Shown here one piece after another: positions 46,239 through 57,025 of a stretch of DNA of 64,000 nucleotides (positions are counted from its first letter, which is position 1; each line of letters starts with the position of its first letter). The position numbers were made by a program, and so were the translations under genes. The stretch is taken from NCBI GenBank assembly GCA_963824415.1, contig CAWGPM010000002.1:1-64000 (forward strand), written 5' to 3'. Under the pieces are notes generated by a model. The model was not told where the DNA came from. It did no database searches and saw only the letters and a program-made list of their open reading frames with translations. This stretch comes from JABDQA01 sp963824415 (GTDB lineage Bacteria; Desulfobacterota; Desulfobulbia; Desulfobulbales; Desulfocapsaceae).

Positions 46239-48236
46239 TCAGCCGCTGCCTGCCCTGCGCTCCTGTCCCGGGCCGTGGGTAAAGTGGTTCGCCTGGGAAG
46301 AAGTCAGCTTCATGCGGGCGTTGAGTCCCCAGCCGGAGCCCTCGAGGATGGAGCTCAGATCCCGCCTGGAAAGGCGATAGTAGGCCGACAGCGCCGTCGG
46401 TACGAGGATCAGAAGCGCGATGACCAGCAGGGCGAGCAGCACCGTCCTGAAGCTCATCGCAGAGACGGTTTTGGTGATAAAGGCCGCGGACGAACCAAGG
46501 GCTGCCACCGCTACGCTGATGCCTGCGAGCATGGTGCCCGAAGCGGCGTCTTTCTTCTTTTCATCGTCTTCCTTTTTCCGGAAGAGCCGTTCTTCCGCCT
46601 TGGATGAAAACTGTTCGAGACGCGAGAAGAAAGATTTCCTCATCCGGATGAACGGATCGATCACCGCCTCCCCGATGCTGATCGGGTTTTCTACAATATC
46701 GACAATTTTGGCTTGCAGTTCATGGCCATTGATGTCGTTGAAGATCCCCCATTTGTGCAGGCGGAGGTTGCCCCGGCTGCCTGAGGTGACCGGCACCGCT
46801 ATTTCATACATCTTTTTGCCGTTGGGCCCGAACAACTCGCAATAGATCACAAAAATATTGGACCCCCGGCTCGTTTCGATATGGTGCTGCCGGTCCTCGA
46901 CTTTGACGGCCATGGTAAAATGCCGGCCATCCATGATCAGGGTGCCTTCCTCGAACAGGGCCCGCTCGTTCGGGTCGTAGAGATGGGGAAAACTGACGAA
47001 GCTGTTCACCAGCGGCAGTATATGGGCCTGATAGAGAATCAAACGCTCCAGTTCTTTCAGGTTATCCAGGACGAAGGCGGTTTCGTGGCTTCGGCTGATC
47101 AACTCCTCGAGGCGCTGCCGATAGGCAGGATCGGATACATAACCACTGATGCGTTCAGCATCGAGCCGATCGACCTGGACCTCTGGTTTCTGCTTTACCC
47201 AGATTTCATAGGGTTCAAATATCTGCTGCAGCCGATGAAATGAGTCCCTGTCGAGCTGTTGCGTTTTCTTCCCGAGCAGCGGCTCGATTACCTCTGCCAA
47301 GAAGCGCTGGAGAATCTTTTCGAAATAGGGGTTGATCTCCCCTGTCAGGTCAAGTGTCCCGTCGCTGCTGAGAAGACTCAGCGGGGCGCTGCTCAGATAT
47401 GATTCTGCCTCCTCGATCCTTATCAGGTTGTAGGCGATGTTTGCCTCGGGCACCTCGAATGCCCGGGACAGCAGTTCCGGGTTGAGCCGCTTGATATCGC
47501 AGAGCAGGAAATACTGATTGAGCTTCGGGGCCAGGTTTTGCAGCAGTTCATAACCATCTTCCGTATTCGCGCCAAGAGGAAGAATATCGCTGATAGACTC
47601 GCGTTTAATACTGCCCGCCTTGAGATACCAGTCGAGATAGTTCGAGCACTGGTCAAGAAAGGTATGCAGTGCAGATTTGTCGACTCCCCGGGACCCATTG
47701 GGATGATCCCGCCCGCCGACCGAAGCCAGAATATCTTTGATGCAGCGCTCCATCTCCTCGCTGTCGGCCGCCTCGGACAGTACGATACCGGCCTGATCGA
47801 GTCCGCCCTGGAGCACTTCCTGTTGAACTGCCCGCACCTGTTGCAGCGACACCTGATCCAGCTTGCTGTTGAGGCGCTTCAGGACCTTATCTGCTGAGGT
47901 TCTGATCCTCTGGCCCAGTTCGGTCCCGGTATTGATCGAGCTGAGTGTCAGTTCATCATTGCCGGGCGTGATGGCCGAGACCTCGGTGAGATGAGAAAAA
48001 AGATGGCGAATGCCGTCTTTGATCTCTTCGGCGCGCAGCCGGCCGTCATGGTCTGCATCGAGCAGGGTGAGGAATACCGGATCAGTCTTCAGGGTCGAAC
48101 ACGGAGCGGTGGTGGCCACCCAGAGGGCTTCGTCGAGCTCAAGCAGTGCTTCAAGGTCGGAGTGGTTATCGATTTTAAAATGGTGAGATTCCCCAAGTTT
48201 CAGAAATATATCTCTTCTTTGCGCAGGTGCGGCCAT
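46239..48236 (-). CDS. large EF-hand protein with C-terminal membrane helices
   Basis: A 665-residue protein of unknown function. Near the N-terminus is a textbook EF-hand loop, DADHDGRLRAEE (residues 60-71), with acidic residues at positions 1, 3, 5 and 12 and Gly at 6. The middle is mostly helical without motifs I know. Near the C-terminus are two hydrophobic segments (MLAGISVAVAALGSSAAFIT and TVLLALLVIALLILVPTALSAYY) separated by a short loop. They are preceded by a charged stretch (RLFRKKEDDEKKKD). No signal peptide, so the bulk is predicted cytosolic, held at the membrane by a C-terminal hairpin. It precedes lemA. The frame is open and uninterrupted. Confidence 0.8.
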   Translation of the reverse strand: MAAPAQRRDIFLKLGESHHFKIDNHSDLEALLELDEALWVATTAPCSTLKTDPVFLTLLDADHDGRLRAEEIKDGIRHLFSHLTEVSAITPGNDELTLSSINTGTELGQRIRTSADKVLKRLNSKLDQVSLQQVRAVQQEVLQGGLDQAGIVLSEAADSEEMERCIKDILASVGGRDHPNGSRGVDKSALHTFLDQCSNYLDWYLKAGSIKRESISDILPLGANTEDGYELLQNLAPKLNQYFLLCDIKRLNPELLSRAFEVPEANIAYNLIRIEEAESYLSSAPLSLLSSDGTLDLTGEINPYFEKILQRFLAEVIEPLLGKKTQQLDRDSFHRLQQIFEPYEIWVKQKPEVQVDRLDAERISGYVSDPAYRQRLEELISRSHETAFVLDNLKELERLILYQAHILPLVNSFVSFPHLYDPNERALFEEGTLIMDGRHFTMAVKVEDRQHHIETSRGSNIFVIYCELFGPNGKKMYEIAVPVTSGSRGNLRLHKWGIFNDINGHELQAKIVDIVENPISIGEAVIDPFIRMRKSFFSRLEQFSSKAEERLFRKKEDDEKKKDAASGTMLAGISVAVAALGSSAAFITKTVSAMSFRTVLLALLVIALLILVPTALSAYYRLSRRDLSSILEGSGWGLNARMKLTSSQANHFTHGPGQERRAGSG

Positions 48237-48494
48237 TCAAGCCCCTCAATGTCTGAAATGATCCTCGGTGAACGTATAGTGGTGATGTTTCTCACATCAT
48301 GCCTGGCTGGAAGGTAGAATAATGCTGCCGGAAATACCTTAGCCAGTTTTGGAAAACGGTGCAAGATTCTCTCTAATTTGATGGGGACATTTTGGCGCTT
48401 TAGTGATAATCTGCTGCTTAGAAGAAGTCCGGTGCAGCACCGCTCTGCTCGTCAGAAATTCCCGAAAACGATAGATCTTGCCATGAGGGGTACG

Positions 48495-51400
48495 ATGGAA
48501 TTATCCATTACACATCTATTTCGCCTTATCGACCAAGCCACCGAATACTGCTTCAATATTGCCTGTTCCGGGCCGCTTACCGAGGCTGAGCGCACCTGCC
48601 TGCGCCTGATCCTGGCCGACGGTTTCCTGGCCGAAACGGTAAGCGACACCACCTGCCTGAGCGGCGAGCGGGTCGTCGAGGTCGGTCCGCGCCTCAATTT
48701 CGCCACCGCCTGGTCCTCTAATCTGGTTTCGATCTGTCAGGCGGTCGGCCTGGACAAGATTTCCCGGGTCGAACGTTCGCGAAGGTATCTGGTCCCGGAT
48801 ACGGACGACATCGAAGCCTTTATCGACAGCCATCACGACCGGATGACCGAATGTCGCTATGTTGCGCCTCTGTCCACCTTTGAAACGGGAGTCGAACCGG
48901 AAGCCGGTCTATGAAGTCGATCTGCTGGGCAAGGGGCCCGGGGCACTGCTCGAGATTCCCGGGATCTCGATGGATGAGTTCGACCGCAATCTCTATTACG
49001 ACTATTTTGTCAGCAGACATAACCGCAATCCGACCATCGTCGAGATCATGGATCTGAACAACGCCAACTCCGAGCATTCCAGGCACGGTTTTTTCAAGGG
49101 GCGTCAGGTGATCGACGGTGTCGAGCAGGAAAAAAATCTGCTGGAACTGGTTGCCGATACGCTGGCCGCGCACCCCAAAGGCTCGGTTATCGCTTTCAAG
49201 GATAATTCCAGTGCGATCGAAGGCTACCGGGTCGAGACGATTATCCCCGAACGGCCGGGCGAACCGTCACCCTTTCGGCCGGTCAGCGCCCACTATCATC
49301 CGCTCCTGACCGCTGAAACGCACAATTTCCCGACCGGTGTGGCCCCGTTTCCGGGGGCAGAGACCGGCACCGGCGGCAGAATCCGCGACGTCCAGGGTAC
49401 CGGCCGGGGCGCCTACGTGATCGCCGGCACCGCCGGGTATTGCGTCGGCAATCTCCAAATTCCGGGCTACCCGTTGAGCTGGGAACAGGAGTACAAGCAG
49501 CCGGCCAATCTCGCCACTCCGCTGCAGATCGAGATCGAGGCCAGCAACGGCGCCTCCGACTACGGCAACAAGTTCGGCGAGCCGGTGATCCAGGGCTTTA
49601 CCCGCTCCTTTGATATGCGCCTGGAGAACGGCGAGCGTTGGGGGTTTCTGAAACCGATCATGTTCACCGGCGGGCTGGGTCAGATCGATGCAGAACTGAC
49701 CGAGAAAAAAACACAGGAAAAAGGCATGCTGATCGTGCAGATCGGTGGACCGGCCTATCGGGTCGGGTTCGGCGGCGGGGCCGCGTCGAGTATGCTGCAG
49801 GGTGAAAATGTCTCCAAACTCGATTTCGATGCGGTACAGCGCGGCGACGCCGAGATGGAGCAGAAAATGAACCGGGTAATTCGGGCCTGCAACGAGATGG
49901 GCGGCCGGAGCATCATCGACGTGATCCACGATCAGGGGGCGGGTGGCCCGGCCAATGTCCTGAAGGAACTGGTTGAGGAGTCGGGCGGCCGGATCGAAAT
50001 ACGAAACATCAAGGTCGGCGATCCGACCATGTCGGTACTTGAGATCTATGTGGCCGAGTACCAGGAGCGTGCCGGAGTGCTGATCAGGCCGGAACATATC
50101 GAGCAGTTCAAGGCCATCTGCCGGCGGGAGAAGGTGAACTGCGAGGTGCTCGGCGAAGTGACCGGTGATCTGCGCTTTGTGGTTCATGATGCACAGGACG
50201 GCTCCACCCCGGTCGATATCGAACTCGATGTGCTGCTCGGCGACATTCCCCAGAAGACCTTTGTCGACACTCACACCAACGGCCCTTTGAAGCCGGTGCT
50301 GCTGCCCAGGGGAATAACGCTGCGCGATGCGCTCCAGCAGGTGCTGCGCCTGGTTTCGGTGGGCTCCAAACGGTTTCTGACCAACAAGGTGGATCGGGCC
50401 GTGACCGGGTTGATCGCCCAGCAGCAGTGCTGCGGGCCGCTGCAGCTCACCGTGGCTGATGTGGGGGTGGTCGCCCAGAGCCATTTCGGTACTACCGGCA
50501 TCGGAACCGCTATCGGCGAGCAGTCGATCAAGATGCTGCTCAACCCGGCTGCCGGGGCACGCATGGCGGTGGGCGAGGCCTTGACCAACCTGGTCGCGGT
50601 GGTGGTCGAGGATCTGGAGCAGATCAAGTGCTCGGCCAACTGGATGTGGGCCCCGAAGCTTGAGGGCGAGGGCGCGGCCATCAGAGACGCGGTCAAGGCC
50701 ATGCGCGAGGCGATGATTGAAATCGGCATCGGCGTCGATGGCGGCAAGGACAGCCTGTCCATGGCGACCATGGTCGATGGGGAGACGGTCAAGTCCCCGC
50801 GGGAGCTGGTTATCTCGCTCTACGCGGCGGTTCCCGATATCAGGCGCAAGGTGACGCCTGATATCAAGCAGCCGGGCTCGACCCTGCTGTTCATTGATCT
50901 GGCCGGAGGGATGAGCCGCCTGGGCGGCTCCGCCCTCGCCCAGGTGTATGGACAGCTTGGCGAGGTTTCCGCCGATATGGATGATCCGGCACTGCTCAGA
51001 CGCGGTTTTCTGGCGATTCAGGAGTTGATTAAACAGGATCTCATTCTGGCCGGGCACGACCGCTCCGACGGCGGCATGATCACGGCCCTGCTGGAGATGG
51101 CCTTTGCCGGCAATTGCGGATTTCGCATTGATCTGGCCGGTGATACGACCATTTTCAAAAGCCTCTTCTCCGAAGAGCTCGGTTACCTCGTCGAATGCTC
51201 AGAAGACCGGGTCGAACAAATTTGTGCGCTGCTGAAAAATAGTGGGATCGAGGTCACCAGACTTGGGGTGAGCACCGAGGAGAGACAGATTCGCATCACC
51301 CTCAACGGTCAGCAGATGCTCGATGAGTCGATGGAGGATCTGCGGCAGTGGTGGGAGGAGACCAGCTATCAGCTCGAGCGGCTGCAGGTCAACCCGCACT

Positions 51401-52296
51401 GTGCGGACCAGGAGAAGGAAAACAGCTATCAGCGCTCAGGCCCGCGCTATCATCTCAGCTTCGTTCCCGAAGTAGCGCCGCCTGAGCGGCAGCGGGCGGG
51501 GACCAAACCCAAAGTCGCCATTTTGCGCGATGAAGGCTCCAACTCGGATCGGGAGATGAGTTCGGCCTTTTACCTGGCCGGTTTCGAGGTCTGGGATATC
51601 AGCATGACCGATCTGCTCGAAGAGCGGGTTCGGCTCGATGACTTCCGGGGACTGGCGGCGGTGGGTGGTTTTTCGTATGCCGATGTACCGGAGTCCGCCA
51701 AGGGGTGGGCGGCGACCATTCGCTTCAACGACCGGCTCAGGGAGCAGTTCGATACCTTTTACCAGCGGCCCGACACCTTTTCCCTGGGGGTCTGCAACGG
51801 TTGCCAGCTGTTCGGCCTGATCGGCTGGGTTCCCTGGACAGGGCTCGAAGCCCAGCGCCAGCCCCGGTTTATCCGCAATATCTCGGGCCGCTTCGAATCG
51901 CGCTGGACCACGGTGAAGATCAGCAAGAGTCCGGCGATCATGCTCGCCGGCATGGAAGAGCTGATCTTCGGCATTCATGTGGACCATGGGGAGGGGCGCC
52001 TGCATTTTCCCGATGAGACGATCAGACAGCAGGTCCTCGATGGAGCTCTGGCACCGGTGGTCTATGTTGATGATCAGGGCAATCCAACCGAGTCCTATCC
52101 ATTCAACCCCAACGGTTCACCGCTTGGCATTGCCGCGCTCTGTTCCGAAGACGGCAGGCATCTGGCGATGATGCCCCACCCGGAACGCGTATTTCTGCCC
52201 TGGCAGGCCCACTGGCTGCCGGAAGATTTGAGAGATCTGCAGGCCAGCCCGTGGCTGAAGATGTTTTGCAACAGCTATGACTGGTGTATGAAATAA
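48495..52296 (+). CDS. purL: phosphoribosylformylglycinamidine synthase (one frameshift)
   Basis: Large single-chain FGAM synthase of purine synthesis, about 1266 residues, combining PurS-like, synthetase and glutaminase parts. The N-terminal region (ATG 48495, GAGGGG four bases upstream) has FLAETVSDTTC and VEVGPRLNFATAWSSNLVSICQ. After the break come HSRHGFFKGR, ETHNFPTGVAPFPGAETGTGGRIRD, VHDQGAGGPANVLKEL and ERMS-region GKDSLSMAT. The C-terminal glutaminase has FSLGVCNGCQLFG (catalytic Cys) and MPHPERVF. Dropping one G of 48899-48900 joins TGVEP to KPVYEVDLLG. Starts divergently from the EF-hand gene across a 258-bp spacer in which I see no gene. Confidence 0.95.
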
Positions 52297-52356
52297 GCCT
52301 GGGGATCTGCAGGACGACAGCCCGAACAACGTTTGCGCAGGCAACTATGGACCGGT

Positions 52357-53673
52357 TCAGGCGTCGCTTTTCTTCTTGTCACGCATGATCTGCAGAATGG
52401 TCTGGTCGGTCTGCATCATGCCCTGATGGCTCAGGGTGCCGAGATTCCTGACGGTCTGTTCGGTGGATTGGCCGATGATCCCGTCGGTGTCCTGGACGTT
52501 GATGCCCTGCAGGGAAAAGAGTGCCGCCTGAACAGCGGACCCGGCTGCAGTGTTAAGCTTCAGGGCGCAGCCGGCCTTGGCTCCGTCGCAGATCACCCCG
52601 GCCAGATCTTCCATGATATTTTTGATGGCCCCGGCCATGTGATTCACATTGCCGCCCACCAGATAGGTAATCCCGGCGGTTGCCCCGGCTCCGGCCGCCA
52701 CCGAGCAGCCGCACACAGCTGACAGCCTGCCGGTATGGGCCTTGACGTAGGCGGTCACTATGTGACTCAGGCCGATGGCCCGCAGTACCGTTTCCTCATC
52801 GTGATCGACAAAATCCTTGATCGCCCAGATCGGCAGTATCGCGGTCAGGCCGTGGTTTCCGCTGCCGGCTGAGCTCATGGCCGGTAGGTTGACGCCGCTC
52901 ATCCGGGCATCGGCTGCAGCTGAGGTCAGGATCCGGGCCGAGGTTGCCATATCTTTAACGAGCAGTTTTTGCCTGAGCTGCCGATCGATGGCCTTGCCGA
53001 TGCCCAGGCCGCTGCCGTATTTAAGGCCGTGTTCGGCCAGCTTGACGTTGAATTCCACCCCTTTTTTCAGAAAAGCAAGGTCGTCCTCGTCCAGCTCGTC
53101 GATTAACTCGTAGATATCATCAAGAGTCAACTCCACCAGCCATTCTTCCAGGGCTGCCAGAGCCGATTTGCCAGTGCCGTGGACCACGTGTGAGAGCAGC
53201 GGGGAGTCGGTGACCGGAGTGTCGTTGAGCGTCAACGAGACGATATTGGTATGCAGTTCCTTGATCACCGAAGTCGCCCGATCGTTACCTGAGGTGATCA
53301 CGGTCCTGATATGAAGACCTGATTCTTCCAGCAGGTGTACTTCCACTCTGTCGTCGGCAAGCAGTCTTCTGGCTTTAGCCAGGGCAGTCTGGTCAACCGT
53401 CTCCAGTACCTCAAGGCCGCGGCTCGGGTCTCCGCCAAAAGCCCCGACTGCGGCGGCCGCATCGAGCCCGATCATGGAGCCGGTGCCGGGTATCACCACC
53501 GCCATGCCATTTTTGTAGATGTTGGGGTCTGCCCACATTTCGATGCGGTCAATGTCTGCTTGAGGCAGCAATGAGGCCGCCGCGGCCGCCCCCAGCGCGA
53601 TGGCCACCGGCTCGGTACAGCCCAAGGCGGGAGCAACTTCGAGTTGCAGGATATCTTTTACTGAAAACGACAT
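52357..53673 (-). CDS. L-cysteine desulfidase family protein (UPF0597/CyuA-like)
   Basis: Probable Fe-S enzyme breaking L-cysteine to sulfide, ammonia and pyruvate, related to serine dehydratase alpha chains. Conserved segments are APALGCTEPVAIALGAAAAA at the N-terminus, PAMSSAGSGNHGLTAILP mid-protein, and AVCGCSVAAGAGATAGITYLVGG and CDGAKAGCALKLN. The cysteines of these are the likely cluster ligands. I start at 53673 (MSFSVKDI), as AGGAGC lies just upstream; the open frame goes further. About 438 residues. Directly downstream of a YheO-type regulator on the same strand. Confidence 0.88.
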   Translation of the reverse strand: MSFSVKDILQLEVAPALGCTEPVAIALGAAAAASLLPQADIDRIEMWADPNIYKNGMAVVIPGTGSMIGLDAAAAVGAFGGDPSRGLEVLETVDQTALAKARRLLADDRVEVHLLEESGLHIRTVITSGNDRATSVIKELHTNIVSLTLNDTPVTDSPLLSHVVHGTGKSALAALEEWLVELTLDDIYELIDELDEDDLAFLKKGVEFNVKLAEHGLKYGSGLGIGKAIDRQLRQKLLVKDMATSARILTSAAADARMSGVNLPAMSSAGSGNHGLTAILPIWAIKDFVDHDEETVLRAIGLSHIVTAYVKAHTGRLSAVCGCSVAAGAGATAGITYLVGGNVNHMAGAIKNIMEDLAGVICDGAKAGCALKLNTAAGSAVQAALFSLQGINVQDTDGIIGQSTEQTVRNLGTLSHQGMMQTDQTILQIMRDKKKSDA

Positions 53674-53686
53674 GGTTTGCTCCTGG

Positions 53687-54352
53687 TTACAACTGATTAA
53701 CTGCCTGTCTGGCATGGATTTTCTTGAGATAGTTATAAATCGTATACTTTGATACGCCGGCCAGCAGGGCGATCTGTTCTATGGCGCCCTTGAACTGGAG
53801 GGCGCCGCTGCGCTCCAGAATTGCAACCAGATCGGTCTTTTCAGCGGTGCTCATGGTGGCCGGCTGTTTGCCGATCTCCAGCACTGCCTGCTGAAACAGG
53901 GCCTCAATGGTTTCCGCCGGCGAGTGGGAGAAGGTCTCTGCCGGATCAGACCTCTCAGCACCTGTTTTCTCTTTGATGGTAAAGGCAGACAGGGTCTGGC
54001 CGGCATTGAAAAAATCAGTGGTGTCGAAATTGATGCAAAAGGCGAAAATAGGCTGATTATTGCTGTCGCAGACAAAGGTGGTGGAGGACTTGAGGATCCT
54101 GCCATCGCCGGAGACCGTCTTGTAGTTATGCATATCATCGGGTCTGCCGTCGGCCTTTTCAAGAACCCTGACCAGCAGATCTGTTGCCGGGGCGCCGACT
54201 CGTCTGCCGGTTACCGAACCGTTTATGTAGACCAGTGAATTCTGCAGATCGTTCAGATCGTGAATGCAGGTTTCACAGTTTTTACCGAACATCGCGACGA
54301 TTGCCTCGCCAACCTGCTGCAATTGGCCTAATATCAGATCACGCTCATTCAT
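53687..54352 (-). CDS. YheO/DauR-type transcriptional regulator
   Basis: A 221-residue regulator with an N-terminal YheO-like PAS domain (GEAIVAMFGKNCETCIHDL, SLVYINGSVTGRRVGAPATDLL, the FAFCINFDTTDF strand). A C-terminal helix-turn-helix reads ALQFKGAIEQIALLAGVSKYTIYNYLKKI. The HTH is the DauR type. A cysteine in GKNCETCIHD (C-x2-C) could serve sensing. It lies 13 bp upstream of the desulfidase gene start and has a strong promoter of its own, suggesting a self-contained regulator-enzyme pair responding to cysteine; that response is inference. Confidence 0.9.
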   Translation of the reverse strand: MNERDLILGQLQQVGEAIVAMFGKNCETCIHDLNDLQNSLVYINGSVTGRRVGAPATDLLVRVLEKADGRPDDMHNYKTVSGDGRILKSSTTFVCDSNNQPIFAFCINFDTTDFFNAGQTLSAFTIKEKTGAERSDPAETFSHSPAETIEALFQQAVLEIGKQPATMSTAEKTDLVAILERSGALQFKGAIEQIALLAGVSKYTIYNYLKKIHARQAVNQL

Positions 54353-54399
54353 AAGACTTCCCAGAAAATTTCAGCACTGTTTTTCTTGTGCATATGTTC

Positions 54400-54428
54400 A
54401 TTATAGAGTGCCTGTATCGCCCGGTCAA
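54400..54428 (-). promoter_or_regulatory. strong sigma-70 promoter for the YheO regulator/desulfidase pair
   Basis: On the minus strand, -35 TTGACC (54423-54428), 17-bp spacer, perfect -10 TATAAT (54400-54405), about 48 bp before the start codon at 54352. The rest of the spacer to 54558 shows no gene. Confidence 0.75.
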
Positions 54429-54558
54429 TTAAAATTTGTGTATTGTTTCAAAAAAATGTGTAAGCAGGGTGGAAACCCATCTTTAGAAGGACATCAGCAA
54501 AGCTGATTGAAGCGCAGAGACAGCGGCCGCATCCGTTGCAGGCGGCTGGCGGCTGGAG

Positions 54559-55823
54559 TTATTGACCAGGCCCCATTGTATCTAGCGTGGTCTCTTCTGG
54601 TGCGGCAACCAGATCGGCAATCATACGGCGCCACCAACCATACTGCTCCTCGACTGAGACGTTGAGTGCCATCTGATCGGCGGCTAGCGCTACCACCAGT
54701 TCCTGCTCCGGCTTGCCATTGATCAGGCCCAGTCCGTCAAGGAGGCCTGCGCCCTGCGCCGTTCCTCGAGCGGTTGAAAATGGCTGTAGCGAGCCAGAAG
54801 TGGATTCTTCAACAACAGGCTAAGTGGTAAAGCGTCCTTTTGATTCTGAGCGCTGAACTGCAGGGCAACCGCCTCCACAACAGAACCGATGCCGACCACC
54901 TGCCTGGCCAGAATTTCAGATTCAGTCTCCAACAGCGTGGAGACGCCCATCTCATTGCTGCCGCCCGCAGCGAGCCAGGTGGCGTATGGAGCCAGGAGGT
55001 CATCGTAGTAGATAGCACAATAGCTGTTGATCGCCTGGAGGATCAGCCCGTCATAGACCAAGGCCCTGTCGACGCTCTGGCTCAGCCCCTCAGCTTCTTT
55101 TGTGGCAAGCGCGACTGAGGAAGGCAACTCCGCAGCGTGGTTGCTGCTGAAGTAGTTTTCTCTGGCGGCTCGTTGCAGCTCTTTTTTCTGCTGGTCAGAA
55201 AAGCGCTCTAAGACCGCGTGCAAATCCGAGGCGATCATGGTGAACAGGGCCTGGTACGGGTCGGTTTTACCTGGCTGCGGGGCAGCTTCTGAGCGGGCAG
55301 GGGCAAGCTTGGCGAGCTTATAACGGTGTCGAAACAACGTGTTTGCGCTCTGGTCCTGTAAGTCGAGGCTCAGTTCGGCGGGCAGATCAGCAGCAAAGGT
55401 GAGTGCTGCTCGAAGGATCAGCTCGTCTTTTGTCGCCAACCCCGGTGCAAGGCGGATAGATCTCCATGTTTCGTTATCCGAAAGTCTTCGTTTGAGGCCA
55501 ATTGCCAGCAGGCGGCTCTGCAGGGCACGAATACGGGGCGAATAGTGCGCCTGAAAATCCGTCTTTTTCAGGATGGTTTGAAATGGCTCGATGGCAAGGC
55601 CCAGCCTGCCGGTCTCATTCGGCTCGACGAGAGCGCTCGACCCTGTCTGTCCGACTGCCATGGGTTCAGGCCCAGAGTTGGTCGGAGATTCTGGGCCTGA
55701 AGCGCAGTTGCTGAGCAGCAGCATGCAGGATAGGGCCAGGAGAATTTGTGCTGCAGAGTGCAGGATGGTGGAGGGTGCAGCCCCGCATATCTGCTTAAGC
55801 CGTTTTAAGGCGTGGTTCAGCAT
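54559..55823 (-). CDS. lipoprotein of unknown function (one frameshift)
   Basis: The N-terminus has a signal with lipobox LLLSNCAS, so this is a lipoprotein. The helical remainder has no motif I know; features include AINSYCAIYYDDLLAPYATWL and LEERRRAQ. The obvious open frame ends at 54723, but the next 160 bp in another frame read as coding: LLDGLGLINGKPEQELVVALA, NVSVEEQYGWWRRMIADLV, ending at a TAA at 54559-54561. A one-base indel near 54747-54758 joins the two and gives about 421 residues. The ATG overlaps the cbiK stop (ATGCTGA), so it is translationally coupled to cbiK. A role in metal or tetrapyrrole handling is suggested only by that. Confidence 0.7.
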
Positions 55824-56632
55824 GGCTTGGCAAACGAGGCGAAGGCGCCACGGATATGGCCAGCGAAAATATCGGCTACGCCCGGAAGCGTCGCCAGCCC
55901 CTGTTCGTGCAGATGCAGCCGGACGTGGTTTTTTTCGAACAGGTTCTTTATCGATTCAGGTTTCTCGCCGATAATATCTCGTTTAAAATGCATCCCGGTG
56001 ACCATGAGAAACGGGATGATATGCACCGCCGTAAATTGATCCGCTTTGATCTTTTCGATCACCGTATCCAAAGTGCCCGGAGATTTTTCCAGCGTCGCCA
56101 GGAAAACACCTGGTCCGTAATATTTGGACAGTTCGGCTTCAAGCGCGCAATACGATGTCCAGCTCGGATGATCGGTGCCGTGGCCCAGCACCAGCGCCGC
56201 GTGCCCGTTCTTCCGGGCCGCTTCGATGAGCGGCTTTAGACAGTAAATCACTTGGGTATAGTCAGCCGGGCTGAACAGCAGCGGCATACCGATCTGCACG
56301 ATGTGGTTCAGTCCGCTGATCTGCCTGACAAGGCGGTGAAACTCATGGCCAGGCAGCACATGCAGGGACTGCACCACGATTCTAAGAGTTGCCTTGTCTG
56401 CTGCCTCGTTAACGATTTTCTCGATCAATGCCGGTATCGACGCGGCGGTCTCTGTGCCTTCTGCGGCGATACTGGAACGCACGGTCGGCGAGCTGTAGTA
56501 CCAGTGCATGGTGCAGCCGGGGAACTGGGGGACAAGCTGTTTTTCCAGGGTGGTATAAGCCGCTCTGGCACCAGTGGTTGTACCGAAGGCAGATAATATG
56601 ATATGATCAGTATAATAAGTCATAGCAGTCAT
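55817..56632 (-). CDS. cbiK: sirohydrochlorin cobaltochelatase CbiK
   Basis: Anaerobic class II chelatase that inserts Co2+ (or Fe2+) into sirohydrochlorin, for cobalamin or siroheme/heme synthesis. The family start is HIILSAFGTTTGARAAY with HWYYSSPTVRSSI soon after. The metal-site histidines are in LVLGHGTDHPSW and IIPFLMVTGMHFKRDI, and IVVQSLHVLPGHEFHRL is also typical. About 271 residues from ATG 56632, which fits CbiK length. The frame opens earlier (to 56749) but that extension looks unlike the family. It overlaps the downstream lipoprotein gene by seven bases. Confidence 0.92.
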   Translation of the reverse strand: MTAMTYYTDHIILSAFGTTTGARAAYTTLEKQLVPQFPGCTMHWYYSSPTVRSSIAAEGTETAASIPALIEKIVNEAADKATLRIVVQSLHVLPGHEFHRLVRQISGLNHIVQIGMPLLFSPADYTQVIYCLKPLIEAARKNGHAALVLGHGTDHPSWTSYCALEAELSKYYGPGVFLATLEKSPGTLDTVIEKIKADQFTAVHIIPFLMVTGMHFKRDIIGEKPESIKNLFEKNHVRLHLHEQGLATLPGVADIFAGHIRGAFASFAKPC

Positions 56633-57025
56633 GGTAGGGGTTTGGACAATACCGGCATACGGTGGTCCGGCCAAACGGACAGAGCCGGCCGCCCCGGCAG
56701 CAGGTACGAAGCGCTGCTGAATTGTAGCTAAATACATCGATTCTGTCATAAAAAACAGGAATTAATAAAGATACCTGCAGATGGGCGCTGAAACCCGATC
56801 TACGGTCTGCCAAGGCGGTGACTCACTGGCTATGGCTATGGCTTAGATAAAATACTTACTTTAAACCACATTGTGATAGGAGACGCTTGACAAAGGTTTT
56901 AAGATAAGATTAATTAAGGTTTAAATGAAATACTTTGGTTTAGTGAGGAGCGATACCGAAAGAATTGGCGGGAGGATCAGCCGCCAAACTATCACTGTTG
57001 TTAACTGACAATCGGGAGGAAGAGA
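56633..57025. other. intergenic region between divergent cbiK and porin genes
   Basis: No gene. It holds a candidate porin promoter (TTGACA at 56887-56892, TTAATT at about 56910-56915). I looked for a cobalamin riboswitch on the cbiK side and saw none of its conserved boxes. Confidence 0.5.

Noticed and set aside
56750..57025. Cobalamin riboswitch upstream of cbiK
   Set aside because: None of the conserved B12-box sequences is present on either strand.
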